A stretch of DNA of 64,000 bases from Bacteroidales bacterium (lineage in GTDB: Bacteria; Bacteroidota; Bacteroidia; Bacteroidales; Marinilabiliaceae). Under the pieces are notes generated by a model. The model was given only the letters and a program-made list of their open reading frames with translations, was not told where the DNA came from and ran no database searches. A program made the position numbers and the translations under genes. Of this stretch, positions 32,656 through 40,789 are shown piece by piece (the stretch's first letter is position 1; each line of letters begins with the position of its first letter). The DNA lies in the NCBI GenBank assembly GCA_017960905.1, contig JAGCYH010000016.1, forward strand, positions 1 to 64,000. Direction: 5' to 3'.

Positions 32656-34263
32656 TTATTCCACTCCGTACATCATGCGTTTGAGCAGCGGACAGAGGGC
32701 GAGCAGAAGCACAGCAGCCACAGCAGCCATCACGGCGAACAGAAGGAAGAACGTGTCGAGCGCGTCGATAGTGACGCCACAAAAGACAGCCGGTTCAGAG
32801 TTGGGCGTTGGCAACAAAGTTGCCAACTTGCCCGCCAGAATGTTCGAAGCGGCATTGCTCATAAACCAAACGCCCATAAGCAGCGAAGCCAAATGCTTGG
32901 GCGACAACTTATTGACCATCGAGAGGCCAATCGGCGAGAGACTAAGCTCGCCGATGGTATGAATGAAGTACAGCGCCACAAGCCAGAACATGCTTACTTT
33001 GGCCGTAGTATCGACATTGTGAGTGCCCACGGCAATGACAACGTAGCCTATGGCGAGCAGAAACAGGCCAATGGCCTGTTTCACAGGTGATGCGGGCTCG
33101 AGGCGGCGCTTGGCCAGACGTTCCCACAGCAGCGCCATAATGGGCGCAAAGCAGACTACAACGATAGGGTTAATGGACTGGAACCAAGTGGTTTTGAACT
33201 CACAACCCAGCAAAGTGCGGTCGACCTGCTTGTCGGCAAAGATTGTGAGCGACGAGCCAGCCTGCTCGAAAGCGCTCCAGAAGAAGATGACAAACAGCGC
33301 TATGATATAAATGACGCCAATGCGGCATTTCTCGATACGCGAGAGGCTGCGGTCGGTGATGATGAAGAGCGGCAGTGCGATGGATATGGCATAGATGGCC
33401 GCCGAGGTGTAGTCGTTGAGGGCGAGAAGCGAGCCGCTGTCGGCGAAGAGGGTGTCGGACGCGAACAAGATGAAGAGTCCGACGGCGATGGCGATGCAGA
33501 ACACGACCCTGAGAGGCGAATTTTTCACACGGACTTTTTGCTCGGTTTTTGCCTCAGGCTGAGCAACTTTCTTATGCGGCAAGCCGATAGGCTTGCCGTC
33601 GAAAGTAACAAGATAGCGGTTTTTGAACAGTACAAAGACGGCCACCGAGAGCAGCATGGCGACGCCAGCCGAGAAAAAGCCCCACTTGAAGGGCGACAGG
33701 TCGTTCCAACTGCCCTCGCCCAGCGTGCCGCAGACAAAAGGCGCTATGAAGGCGCCGACATTTATGCCCATATAAAATATGGTATATGCCGAGTCTTTGC
33801 GATGGTCGGCAGGCGCGTATAGGTCGCCGACCATGGTGGATATGTTGGGTTTGAAGAAACCATTGCCAAGTATGAGCGCCACGAGGCCAGAGAGCAACAA
33901 CGCTGTAGCCAACGAGTTATCGACGCTTGCGTCGATAACACCGCCTTCGGCAAAAATGGACTGACGGACAAAGCAAGCACTTGCAAAGAGAAGGAACTGC
34001 CCGAGAGCCATAATAAGTCCGCCAACAACGATAGAACGGCGGTTGCCCCAATAACGGTCGGCGATGTAACCGCCCAAGAGCGGCGTGAGATAGACAAGAC
34101 CTGTGTAAGAGCCGTAGATTTGCGACGAGACCTTCTCGTCGAAAAAGGCGGCCACAAGGTAAAGCACAAACAAAGCGCGCATGCCATAATAGCTGAAGCG
34201 CTCGGCCATTTCGGTAACGAAAAGAAGATAGAGGCCTTTGGGGTGTTTGTTTATCATATTCAT
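32656..34263 (-). CDS. Proton-dependent oligopeptide transporter (POT/PTR2 family)
   Basis: 535 residues, a major-facilitator protein with 12 or more membrane segments. The family signature is clear: the N-terminal HPKGLYLLFVTEMAERFSYY with the ExxER motif near residues 18-22, and GGYIADRYWGNRRSIVVGG near 64-82. A later FFKPNISTMVGDLY matches the PTR2 signature 2. It takes up di- and tripeptides with protons across the inner membrane. The start could equally be the ATG six bases later. The gene next upstream on this strand encodes an unrelated membrane protein 27 bases away. Confidence 0.94.
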   Translation of the reverse strand: MNMINKHPKGLYLLFVTEMAERFSYYGMRALFVLYLVAAFFDEKVSSQIYGSYTGLVYLTPLLGGYIADRYWGNRRSIVVGGLIMALGQFLLFASACFVRQSIFAEGGVIDASVDNSLATALLLSGLVALILGNGFFKPNISTMVGDLYAPADHRKDSAYTIFYMGINVGAFIAPFVCGTLGEGSWNDLSPFKWGFFSAGVAMLLSVAVFVLFKNRYLVTFDGKPIGLPHKKVAQPEAKTEQKVRVKNSPLRVVFCIAIAVGLFILFASDTLFADSGSLLALNDYTSAAIYAISIALPLFIITDRSLSRIEKCRIGVIYIIALFVIFFWSAFEQAGSSLTIFADKQVDRTLLGCEFKTTWFQSINPIVVVCFAPIMALLWERLAKRRLEPASPVKQAIGLFLLAIGYVVIAVGTHNVDTTAKVSMFWLVALYFIHTIGELSLSPIGLSMVNKLSPKHLASLLMGVWFMSNAASNILAGKLATLLPTPNSEPAVFCGVTIDALDTFFLLFAVMAAVAAVLLLALCPLLKRMMYGVE

Positions 34264-34290
34264 TTTCAGCGTCTTTCGGAAAGATATGAG

Positions 34291-35346
34291 TTATTTTTGA
34301 TAATTATCATTTTCATTTTTCTGATAATTGTCGAACGGCTTAGGCTGTTGCGGTTCTTGCGGCTCTTGCGGTGGCTGCTGAGGCTGCAACGGCTGCTGAG
34401 GCTGCTGAGGCTGCTGAGGCTGCAATGGCTGTTGGGGTTGCTGCGGTTGTTGCGGCTGTTGGGGTTGTTGAGGCGGCTGCTGTGGTTGCTGATACTGTTG
34501 CTGCCTGTATTGCTGTTGCTGCCACATAAGTTGCTGTTGCTGTTGTTGTTGCCGCAGCTGTTGCTGCTGCAAGTCGACCATGCGCTGCTGCTCCTCGCGC
34601 TGGTACATATAGCGCGCCGAAGCCACTACCGTGGCTGGCGCGAAGACAACAGCCAGATACGGTCCGATGACCGGAAGCATAAGGAACAGAGTAAACGGAA
34701 GGCCGATGCCGATAATCATGCCACGGCTGCCGCGTGCGTAGCGGAAACTCTCACGGATACGCATATTGCGCGCCTCCATTGAGTAGTCGAACATCGACAG
34801 ACCAAAGAAATAGGCATTGACACCAATGGTGATAATAGGCACGATGAGGCCAATGAGCGGGAGAAAACCCACAAAAAACAAGGCTATCAGCAACAGCATT
34901 TGCCAGAAAATATTACGCAACGCGACAACGATGCCCCTCCAAATGCAGAACATGAAGCGCTTGAAGCCGCCATTTATAGTCCGACCGGTCTCGATAGTGT
35001 AAGTCTTCTCGGCTATTTTGCTGAAAAGCGGGCTCATGACAATAATAATAGTGTATCCGACGACGACCGAGAGCACCATGAGCGACAAGAGCCAGAGCAC
35101 CACGGTGGCCAGGAATTTGATAGCCGTCATCACCCATTCGGGCAGCGAAGGCGAATCGATCCAGTTCTTTATCATGTCGACGGCACAGCCTACGCCATAG
35201 CGCAGCAGCGTCATACCGCCGAGAAAGAGCACAAACATAAGCACGGCCACGACGACATAGACGTAAGCCATTTTGTTGCGGTTGATGTAGCCGAGCGAGG
35301 TCATCACCAACCCGAATCCGCTGAAAAGTGATTTGAAAAAGCCCAT
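34291..35346 (-). CDS. EI24-domain membrane protein with a Gln/Pro-rich cytoplasmic tail
   Basis: 351 residues. About five hydrophobic segments in residues 1-235 follow the EI24/CysZ-like layout (FKSLFSGFGLVMTSLGYI, then a central FVGFLPLIGLIVPIITIG). From about residue 250 to the end the protein becomes Gln/Pro-rich, first poly-Gln then QQP repeats, ending in a DNYQK-type duplicated tail. CysZ-like proteins were linked to sulfate entry, but here the function is open. The tail is unusual for the family and low in complexity, so its length may vary between strains. Confidence 0.7.
   Translation of the reverse strand: MGFFKSLFSGFGLVMTSLGYINRNKMAYVYVVVAVLMFVLFLGGMTLLRYGVGCAVDMIKNWIDSPSLPEWVMTAIKFLATVVLWLLSLMVLSVVVGYTIIIVMSPLFSKIAEKTYTIETGRTINGGFKRFMFCIWRGIVVALRNIFWQMLLLIALFFVGFLPLIGLIVPIITIGVNAYFFGLSMFDYSMEARNMRIRESFRYARGSRGMIIGIGLPFTLFLMLPVIGPYLAVVFAPATVVASARYMYQREEQQRMVDLQQQQLRQQQQQQQLMWQQQQYRQQQYQQPQQPPQQPQQPQQPQQPQQPLQPQQPQQPQQPLQPQQPPQEPQEPQQPKPFDNYQKNENDNYQK
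34335..34594 (-). repeat. Gln/Pro coding repeat inside the EI24-like gene
   Basis: Repeats of a nine-base unit reading Gln-Gln-Pro (plus strand GGCTGCTGA) with neighbouring CAG/CAA runs. In-frame unit gain or loss would change tail length without breaking the gene. Confidence 0.8.
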
Positions 35347-35376
35347 TTTCTCTATTTTTTATGCAAAGTAAACGCT

Positions 35377-36642
35377 TTAAAACGAATATTTAAACGCTAT
35401 GCTGAAATTTTCTTTAAACTGAAACTTCTTGCTTTCGTTGTCGAAGAACCTGAGTTCCGACAGCAAACGCGTTGTGAGATAGCGGTTTATCTGCATGTCG
35501 AAGATATTTTCCCAGTCGAAACGTTTCTGTCCGCCTTTCTTGAAATATTCGTAGAAGAGCTCGCCCTTGGTAGTGTAAGTGATATTTACAGCGAGTTTCT
35601 TTTTCCAGTTGACCGAGACGGAGAAACCGTTGACCGACATACGTTTTTTGTCGCCGGTGATAGAATACTGCGACTTATCAACCAGCGATGTGTCGGCCAC
35701 AATGGTGATGATAGAGGTATAGGGCGACAAGAGAAGGCTGAGGTCTTTTTTCTTGTAGTCCATACCGAAGATAAACTGAATGTAAGCGGGCGAGAAAAAG
35801 GCCGATTTAGGCCTTTCCTTCTCCTTGTCGTTTTTGGAATAATTGCGGAAGAGCTGCGTTTTGAAGGTGTTTTTGAACGAATAGAACCAGTTTTTGACGG
35901 CCTCGTAGCCATACTTCGACGAGAGATCGACAACATCGTCGCTCAGGCGAGTGCCAAGCACGCTTGTGTGCGTTACGCCGAGCTTGTGAATAATGTCGTT
36001 TTCCCACTGATGCTTGTCTTTTTTGTAACTGGCCTTGAAACGCAAGTCGCTCAGCAACGTTGTGGAGCTCTCACCACCTTTGACCCAGTTGCTCAAGAAG
36101 AGTTGCGAGAGCTGCACATTCTCCTCGCCCGTGATGGTCCACGGCGACTTAGGTTTTTCGGGCAGTTTGTGCATCTTCATATTGTTGCGGTAATAGCCGT
36201 CGGTTTCGAAATACTTGGCGAGTTCGGCGTTTTGTGCTTTCTCGCGCCCTTCGGGGCGGTTGTCGCTAAGCGGGCGCCACAGTTCGGGAATCATATCCCA
36301 GGTGAGGTTGACCTGCGACGGATTGGCCAGCACATAGTCGTGCTCGAGTTCGGCGAGTGTTTTCACGCCGACATTGAGCTGCTTGTAGTCGGTCGGCTTT
36401 GTCCGACCGACCGACATGACACTGCGAGTGGGAATATATTTGATTTCCATTTCGGGAGGCGGAATGAAAACAAGGTTGAACGACAGCGTATTAACCTCGA
36501 TGTTGCGCCTGAAGACGTTGGCGAGCGTGTCGGCGCCCAGCGACGGGAAGCCGTGCTGTGCGGCAGCTGCGCCACAAAACGACAAAGTGAGCGCGACTGA
36601 CAATACGAGACGCCGAGCGAAGGCTGTAATGCAATAGTTCAT
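35377..36642 (-). CDS. DUF3078-family outer-membrane-associated protein
   Basis: 421 residues. A signal peptide (LVLSVALTLSFCGAAAAQ) precedes a body that matches the Bacteroidota DUF3078 family: LSQLFLSNWVKGGESS near 180-195, KHQWENDIIHKLG, and an amphipathic strand-rich C-terminus ending in aromatic F (AFKYSF), typical of outer-membrane beta-barrels. Function is unknown. It lies 31 bases upstream of the EI24-like gene on the same strand. No close functional partner is apparent. Confidence 0.82.
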   Translation of the reverse strand: MNYCITAFARRLVLSVALTLSFCGAAAAQHGFPSLGADTLANVFRRNIEVNTLSFNLVFIPPPEMEIKYIPTRSVMSVGRTKPTDYKQLNVGVKTLAELEHDYVLANPSQVNLTWDMIPELWRPLSDNRPEGREKAQNAELAKYFETDGYYRNNMKMHKLPEKPKSPWTITGEENVQLSQLFLSNWVKGGESSTTLLSDLRFKASYKKDKHQWENDIIHKLGVTHTSVLGTRLSDDVVDLSSKYGYEAVKNWFYSFKNTFKTQLFRNYSKNDKEKERPKSAFFSPAYIQFIFGMDYKKKDLSLLLSPYTSIITIVADTSLVDKSQYSITGDKKRMSVNGFSVSVNWKKKLAVNITYTTKGELFYEYFKKGGQKRFDWENIFDMQINRYLTTRLLSELRFFDNESKKFQFKENFSIAFKYSF

Positions 36643-36696
36643 CTGCGGTTTTTTCTATTGGTTGCAAAAATAATGTCTATCTGTCGGTAAATTGCA

Positions 36697-36704
36697 TACC
36701 TTTG
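36697..36704 (+). promoter_or_regulatory. -7 promoter element of nspC
   Basis: TACCTTTG, placing the transcription start near 36710 and leaving a leader of about 75 bases that contains the palindrome at 36731-36758. Confidence 0.6.
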
Positions 36705-36730
36705 CCACAAAAATAAACCGAAGAGCGTGC

Positions 36731-36758
36731 TTTTTATTGTGCCAAGGCACAATAAAAA
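36731..36758 (+). repeat. Perfect 13-bp inverted repeat with a 2-base centre in the nspC leader
   Basis: TTTTTATTGTGCC, AA, GGCACAATAAAAA. In the mRNA it forms a hairpin about 28 bases before the nspC start. Confidence 0.7.
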
Positions 36759-36786
36759 AACGCGCCGGACAAATAACCATCTGGAA

Positions 36787-37929
36787 ATGATAGAGATAGA
36801 GAAAGTACCATCGCCGTGCTACGTGTTAGACGCCGACCTGCTGCGCGAGAACCTGCGTCTGATAGCCGACGTACGCCGGCGTTCGGGAGCCGAGATAATA
36901 CTGGCGTTCAAAGCCTTCGCCATGTGGTCGGCATTCCCCATAATACGCGAATACTTCGGCAAGTCGACGGCGAGCTCGCTTTGCGAGGCTCGCCTTGCCT
37001 ACGAAGAGCTCGGCAGTCTGGCCCACACCTATTCGCCGGCCTACACCGACCGCGAGTTCGACACCATAGCGGCGTGCAGCAGCCACATAACGTTTAATTC
37101 GCTGACGCAACTAGAGCATTTCGCACCTAAAGTGCTGCAATACGACGACCATAAGATATCAATAGGTCTGCGGGTGAACCCCGAGTACAGCGAGGTGGAG
37201 ACCGACCTCTACAACCCATGTGCGCCGGGCTCGCGCCTGGGCGTTGTTGCTTCGCAACTGCCGGCGAAACTGCCCGAATACGTTGAGGGACTGCACTTTC
37301 ACACGCTATGCGAGAGCGACTCGACCGACCTCGAAAAGACGCTTGCGGCTTTTGAAAGCCGCTTCGCGCAATGGATTCTGCAAGTGAAATGGGTGAACAT
37401 GGGCGGCGGTCATCTGATGACCCGCAAAGGCTACAATGTCGACCTGCTCGTAGACCTCATCAGCCGTTTCTGCGAGCGGTGGAAGGTGGATGTGATACTT
37501 GAGCCGGGCAGTGCATTCGCCTGGGACACAGGCGTATTGGTGGCCTCGGTGGTGGATATTGTTGAAAATGGCGGCATAAAGACCGCCATTCTCAACGTGT
37601 CGTTTGCCTGCCACATGCCCGACTGCCTCGAGATGCCCTACAAGCCACGCATACGCGGGGCTCACTTCGACCCCGTGGAAGGGCTGCCCACGTACCGCAT
37701 GGGCGGCAACAGCTGCCTGTCGGGCGACTACGTCGGCGACTGGTCGTTCGACCAGCCGCTGAAGATAGGTGACCGCATAGTGTTCGAAGACATGATACAC
37801 TACACAACGGTGAAAACCACGATGTTCAACGGTGTGAGCCACCCTTCGATGGCCATCTGGGATGCAAAGCACGGCTTGCGTGTGGTGAGAGAATTCGGCT
37901 ACGAGGACTATAAACGACGGATGAGTTAG
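36787..37929 (+). CDS. nspC: Carboxynorspermidine/carboxyspermidine decarboxylase
   Basis: 380 residues from ATG 36787 (MIEIEKVPSPCYV), the family's usual start. The longer frame upstream runs through the leader palindrome. It belongs to the alanine-racemase-fold PLP decarboxylases: the PLP lysine is in LAFKAFAMWS near residue 43, and the C-terminal half has GNSCLSGDYVGDW with the active-site Cys. It removes CO2 from carboxy(nor)spermidine to make (nor)spermidine, the route used by Bacteroidota in place of AdoMet decarboxylase. The partner dehydrogenase is not in this window. Confidence 0.95.
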   Translation: MIEIEKVPSPCYVLDADLLRENLRLIADVRRRSGAEIILAFKAFAMWSAFPIIREYFGKSTASSLCEARLAYEELGSLAHTYSPAYTDREFDTIAACSSHITFNSLTQLEHFAPKVLQYDDHKISIGLRVNPEYSEVETDLYNPCAPGSRLGVVASQLPAKLPEYVEGLHFHTLCESDSTDLEKTLAAFESRFAQWILQVKWVNMGGGHLMTRKGYNVDLLVDLISRFCERWKVDVILEPGSAFAWDTGVLVASVVDIVENGGIKTAILNVSFACHMPDCLEMPYKPRIRGAHFDPVEGLPTYRMGGNSCLSGDYVGDWSFDQPLKIGDRIVFEDMIHYTTVKTTMFNGVSHPSMAIWDAKHGLRVVREFGYEDYKRRMS

Positions 37930-37930
37930 A

Positions 37931-37956
37931 GGAAATTGAAAATTGAAAATTGAAGA
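37931..37956 (+). repeat. AT-rich 8-base tandem repeat after nspC
   Basis: GAAATTGAAAATTGAAAATTG: repeats of AAATTGA/AAAATTG. The same motif recurs at 42940-42980 and related heptads at 38662, 38820 and 39001. Confidence 0.6.
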
Positions 37957-37963
37957 AAAAAAG

Positions 37964-38004
37964 GCGGTGCAAAATGCTAAATTGTAGCATTTTGCACCGC
38001 TCTT
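37964..38004. terminator. Bidirectional terminator between nspC and the small convergent gene
   Basis: GCGGTGCAAAATGCTA (37964-37979) pairs perfectly with TAGCATTTTGCACCGC (37985-38000), with A and T runs outside. Confidence 0.9.
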
Positions 38005-38018
38005 TTAACAATAAAGTG

Positions 38019-38327
38019 TCATTCGACCGAGTTGTAGATGGAAGCAAAGACAAAGCACCGTAGTGTAGCGTATCGCTTTTGAGCTTTGAACTTTGCGGTC
38101 CATTCGTTGAGTTGCTCGGGGTCGGCGAGGATTTCGGCGACTCGAGCGTGCACTCGGTTGAACTTAGCGCGAACGGCCATTTGGCGTTCGCTACTGCCGC
38201 CATCGTAAGGGGCATAGATGCGAGTCAGAATAGTCTGACCAAAACGATTGGCATAGTAAGAGCTATCGCTCTTGCTGACTTTGCCACTGATGCCCTTTAC
38301 GGGCGATTCGAGTAAAATTTTAGCCAT
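38019..38327 (-). CDS. Small conserved protein of unknown function
   Basis: 102 residues from ATG 38327 (MAKILLESPVKGISGKVSK); an ATG six bases earlier is possible. The mix of a short N-terminal beta part (FGQTILTRIYAP) and a basic helical part (RAKFNRVHARVAEILADPEQ, then YATLRCFVFASIY) matches small proteins I recall in Bacteroidota genomes without assigned function. A good -7 box (TACCTTTG, minus strand 38380-38373) lies upstream. It marks the left border of the accessory region. Confidence 0.7.
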   Translation of the reverse strand: MAKILLESPVKGISGKVSKSDSSYYANRFGQTILTRIYAPYDGGSSERQMAVRAKFNRVHARVAEILADPEQLNEWTAKFKAQKRYATLRCFVFASIYNSVE

Positions 38328-38372
38328 GTGCATTAAATTTTAAATCAGAGGCGACATTGCCGCTGACAGATA

Positions 38373-38380
38373 CAAAGGTA
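38373..38380 (-). promoter_or_regulatory. -7 promoter element of the small unknown gene
   Basis: Minus-strand TACCTTTG, 46 bases before the ATG at 38327. Confidence 0.55.
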
Positions 38381-38448
38381 GGGTGCGTGGAAAGCAGGTG
38401 GCGGCTTGAGGAAGGATACGGCGCGATAAAGTTGGATTAAACACTTTA

Positions 38449-38555
38449 TGGTAGTTTCTGGTAGTTTCCGGCAGTTTTTGGTAGTTTCTGGTAGTTTTTG
38501 GCAGTTTCGGGAAGTTTTGTGGCGGTTTCAGGAAGTTTCTGGAAGTTTTCGGCGC
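38449..38555 (+). repeat. Tandem array of about ten 10-base units
   Basis: Variants of GGTAGTTTCT and GGCAGTTTTT follow each other for about 105 bases. A 60-codon open frame runs through it, but the unit is not a multiple of three and no gene is supported. The following bases to 38661 are G-rich with no feature seen. Confidence 0.75.
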
Positions 38556-38661
38556 GATGCTTCGCTTTGCGGCACGATAAGTGCCGTCGGGGACGGCGAG
38601 GGGCTTAGTCGGGGTTTAGACGGGGCTTAGAATATGCTATAGTTTTTCACAGAGGGAGGGG

Positions 38662-39100
38662 CAATGAACAATTAAAAATGAAAAATGATAAGGGCTGCAT
38701 GGAATGCAGCCGGAATGGACAGGCGGAGGGGAATACGCTGCACACAGGACGAGAAAGGCGATGAGAAGGAACGACATGGCGAGATGGCGAGATAAGGACA
38801 TAACGATGGGGGGGATTTACAATGAACAATTAACAATTAAAAATTAACAATTAAAAATGGGATATGAATATGGCTGCATGGAATGCAGCCGGAATGGACA
38901 GACCGCGGCGAATACGCCGCTCACGGGACGAGAGACGGCGGTGATGAGGAACGACATGACGAGATGGCGAGATAAGGACATAACGAGGGGGGGGGATTTA
39001 CAATGAACAACTAACAATTAAAAATGAGAAATAAGATTGGCTGCATAGAATGCAGCCGGAATGGACAGGCGGACATGATGAATGACAGGACGAAGGAGGC
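38662..39100 (+). repeat. Three tandem copies of a 158-181 bp non-coding unit
   Basis: Units begin at 38662, 38820 and 39001 with CAATGAACAA and AT-rich heptads, then a perfect hairpin GGCTGCAT-gga-ATGCAGCC (38693-38711, 38872-38890, 39039-39057), then CGGAATGGACAG. The first two share a long G/A-rich part ending in GCGAGATGGCGAGATAAGG and a G run. The third copy is cut short. Unit two is longer mainly through extra heptads. No open frame is conserved between copies. A terminator follows at 39154. Confidence 0.85.
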
Positions 39101-39153
39101 AAAAGAGAAGGATAGATATTAAATAATGTTAAAAAGAGTTCGTTGACAGAAAT

Positions 39154-39193
39154 AATTTCTGCTTTGCTATTGTAAAGCAGAAATTGTTTTTTT
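39154..39193 (+). terminator. Strong terminator closing the repeat array
   Basis: AATTTCTGCTTT (39154-39165) pairs perfectly with AAAGCAGAAATT (39174-39185), then G and T7. No annotated gene ends upstream on this strand, which implies that the repeat array itself is transcribed rightwards. Confidence 0.85.
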
Positions 39194-39200
39194 ATATTTG
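39193..39200 (+). promoter_or_regulatory. -7 promoter element of the XRE/PIN unit
   Basis: TATATTTG, starting on the last base of the terminator's T run, 83 bases before the XRE gene. Confidence 0.5.
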
Positions 39201-39282
39201 CCGGCAGTTGGACAGATTTTCGTTTTTGGCGGATTTGTCAAGCAAAAAAAACAGTATAATTACATGAGAAACAAACTAGAGG

Positions 39283-40395
39283 ATGAAAGAGATGAGTAAA
39301 ACAGAGCTGATAGGCAAGCGGATACAGCAGGCGCGGATAATGTGCAAGATGTCGCTTGACGACCTGTGTGAGGCACTGGGAAAGATAGTTACGAAGCAGT
39401 CGCTGAGCAACTACGAGAAGGGCGATACGGTGCAGCCGGAGCATGTGCTGATAGGCATGTCGCGAGTGCTGAAAGTATCGATGGATTTTTTCAGACGTCC
39501 GTTCACGTTCGACATAAACGAGGTGAAGATGGACTTCAGGAAGAAACAGAGCATAAGTGTAAAAGAAGAGGAGGCGTTGAAGATGAAGATACAAGACGAG
39601 GTGGAGAAATATTTGAGTGTGGAGCAGCTGCTTGACCAAAGAGGTCTGGCGGCGTCGGTACGAAAACCGTCGGACGAGGTATGCGACTCGGCAGGCGCAG
39701 TATCGTTCGCGCGCGAAGTGCGCGAATGGTTGAAGTTGGGCGAGAGTGCGATACCGAGTGTATTCACACTGATGGGACAAATGGGCATAAAGGTAATAAG
39801 CACCGGCGGTCCGGACGGATTCGACGGAGTGAGCGGTGTGATAAAAGGATGGGACTATGTGATAGTGCTGAACAAGAGGCTCGACGAGAATGTAGAACGT
39901 CGTCGGTTCACAGTGATGCACGAGCTGGGTCACCTACTGATGGGCGAAAAGATATCGGAGGCGCTGAAGCCCCGAGAGGTGGAAAAGCTATGCCACGCAT
40001 TTGCGAGTGAGATGCTTCTGCCGACAGCGGCACTGCGCAGGGAATTGGCCGACAAGCCGAGCTTGAGCTTGCCGGACTTAAAGGAGATACAAATGACGTA
40101 TGGCATATCGGCAGATGCGATAATGAAAAAGTTGGTTGACTTAGGCGCAATAACCGGCGACGCGTACAAGAGATACAACATAAAGAAAAACGTATCGGAG
40201 GAATTTAAGGAATATATGGAGGAGAGCTTATACGAAGAGCAGATACCGAACAAACTGCAGGAGATGACATACCAGGCAGTGATGATGGGACTGATGACAC
40301 CCGGCAAAGCGGCCGAGATACTCGGCAAAAGCGAAAAAAACGTCGTCGAAGACACAGAGAACACAATAAAACTAAGAAGATGGGAAATGAACTGA
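39283..40395 (+). CDS. XRE-family regulator fused to an ImmA/IrrE-type metallopeptidase domain
   Basis: 370 residues (an ATG at 39292 is an alternative start). Residues about 6-65 form a Cro/C1-type helix-turn-helix (IQQARIMCKMSLDDLCEALG, then SLSNYEKG). The second half is an M78/DUF955 peptidase domain with the zinc motif in VMHELGHLLMG (HELGH near 213-217) and the downstream CHAFASEMLLP. Such proteins act as repressors or protease switches in mobile elements and toxin-antitoxin pairs. The stop overlaps the next gene's start by 16 bases, so the two are translationally coupled and probably act together. Confidence 0.9.
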   Translation: MKEMSKTELIGKRIQQARIMCKMSLDDLCEALGKIVTKQSLSNYEKGDTVQPEHVLIGMSRVLKVSMDFFRRPFTFDINEVKMDFRKKQSISVKEEEALKMKIQDEVEKYLSVEQLLDQRGLAASVRKPSDEVCDSAGAVSFAREVREWLKLGESAIPSVFTLMGQMGIKVISTGGPDGFDGVSGVIKGWDYVIVLNKRLDENVERRRFTVMHELGHLLMGEKISEALKPREVEKLCHAFASEMLLPTAALRRELADKPSLSLPDLKEIQMTYGISADAIMKKLVDLGAITGDAYKRYNIKKNVSEEFKEYMEESLYEEQIPNKLQEMTYQAVMMGLMTPGKAAEILGKSEKNVVEDTENTIKLRRWEMN

Positions 40396-40775
40396 TAATA
40401 GGTGACTACACGACGCTCAAGCGAATGCTTGAGCCAGAGATGACAGACTGGTGTCGGGATAGCGACACGGCACTGACAATAACAAACCAGATGGCCGACA
40501 AAGCGAGAGAATACGGATTGTCGGCCACCGGCGTGAATATAAGGCAGATGAGCGACTATGCAAGTTTGGCCGACTATAGGGACAGACACGGCATAAGCTG
40601 GATAACAATGACCGATGCGGAAGCATCGGCATTGTACTACTCGAGCGAGAGCGGGTTGCCCATACTGACAGACAGGAAATGCATAAGTGGTATAGCCCGT
40701 CGGATTGGTCTGACGGTATATAACACAAATGAGATAGTGATTAACTATAAAAAACAGATGCCTATGACAGGATAA
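40380..40775 (+). CDS. PIN-like domain protein, candidate toxin partner of the XRE/ImmA protein
   Basis: 131 residues. The C-terminal half fits a PIN-type nuclease: TDAEASALYYSSESGLPILT near 87-106, followed by DRKCISGIARRIGLTVYNTN, the usual acidic, helix, strand and Asp-Arg/Asp-Lys pattern. The N-terminus IIGDYTTLKRM has the early Asp but is not a textbook match, so the call is tentative. The start lies 16 bases inside the upstream gene. XRE-peptidase genes paired with PIN-like (for example DUF4411) genes are a known predicted toxin-antitoxin layout. Confidence 0.6.
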   Translation: MGNELIIGDYTTLKRMLEPEMTDWCRDSDTALTITNQMADKAREYGLSATGVNIRQMSDYASLADYRDRHGISWITMTDAEASALYYSSESGLPILTDRKCISGIARRIGLTVYNTNEIVINYKKQMPMTG

Positions 40776-40789
40776 GAATAAAAGAGAGG

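Noticed and set aside
38448-38630. 60-codon open frame through the ten-base repeats
   Set aside because: Its pseudo-repeated peptide simply reflects the DNA repeat. There is no ribosome site or family.
38662-39100. CRISPR array
   Set aside because: Units are 158-181 bp, imperfect and similar over nearly their full length, without alternating unique spacers, and no cas gene is present.
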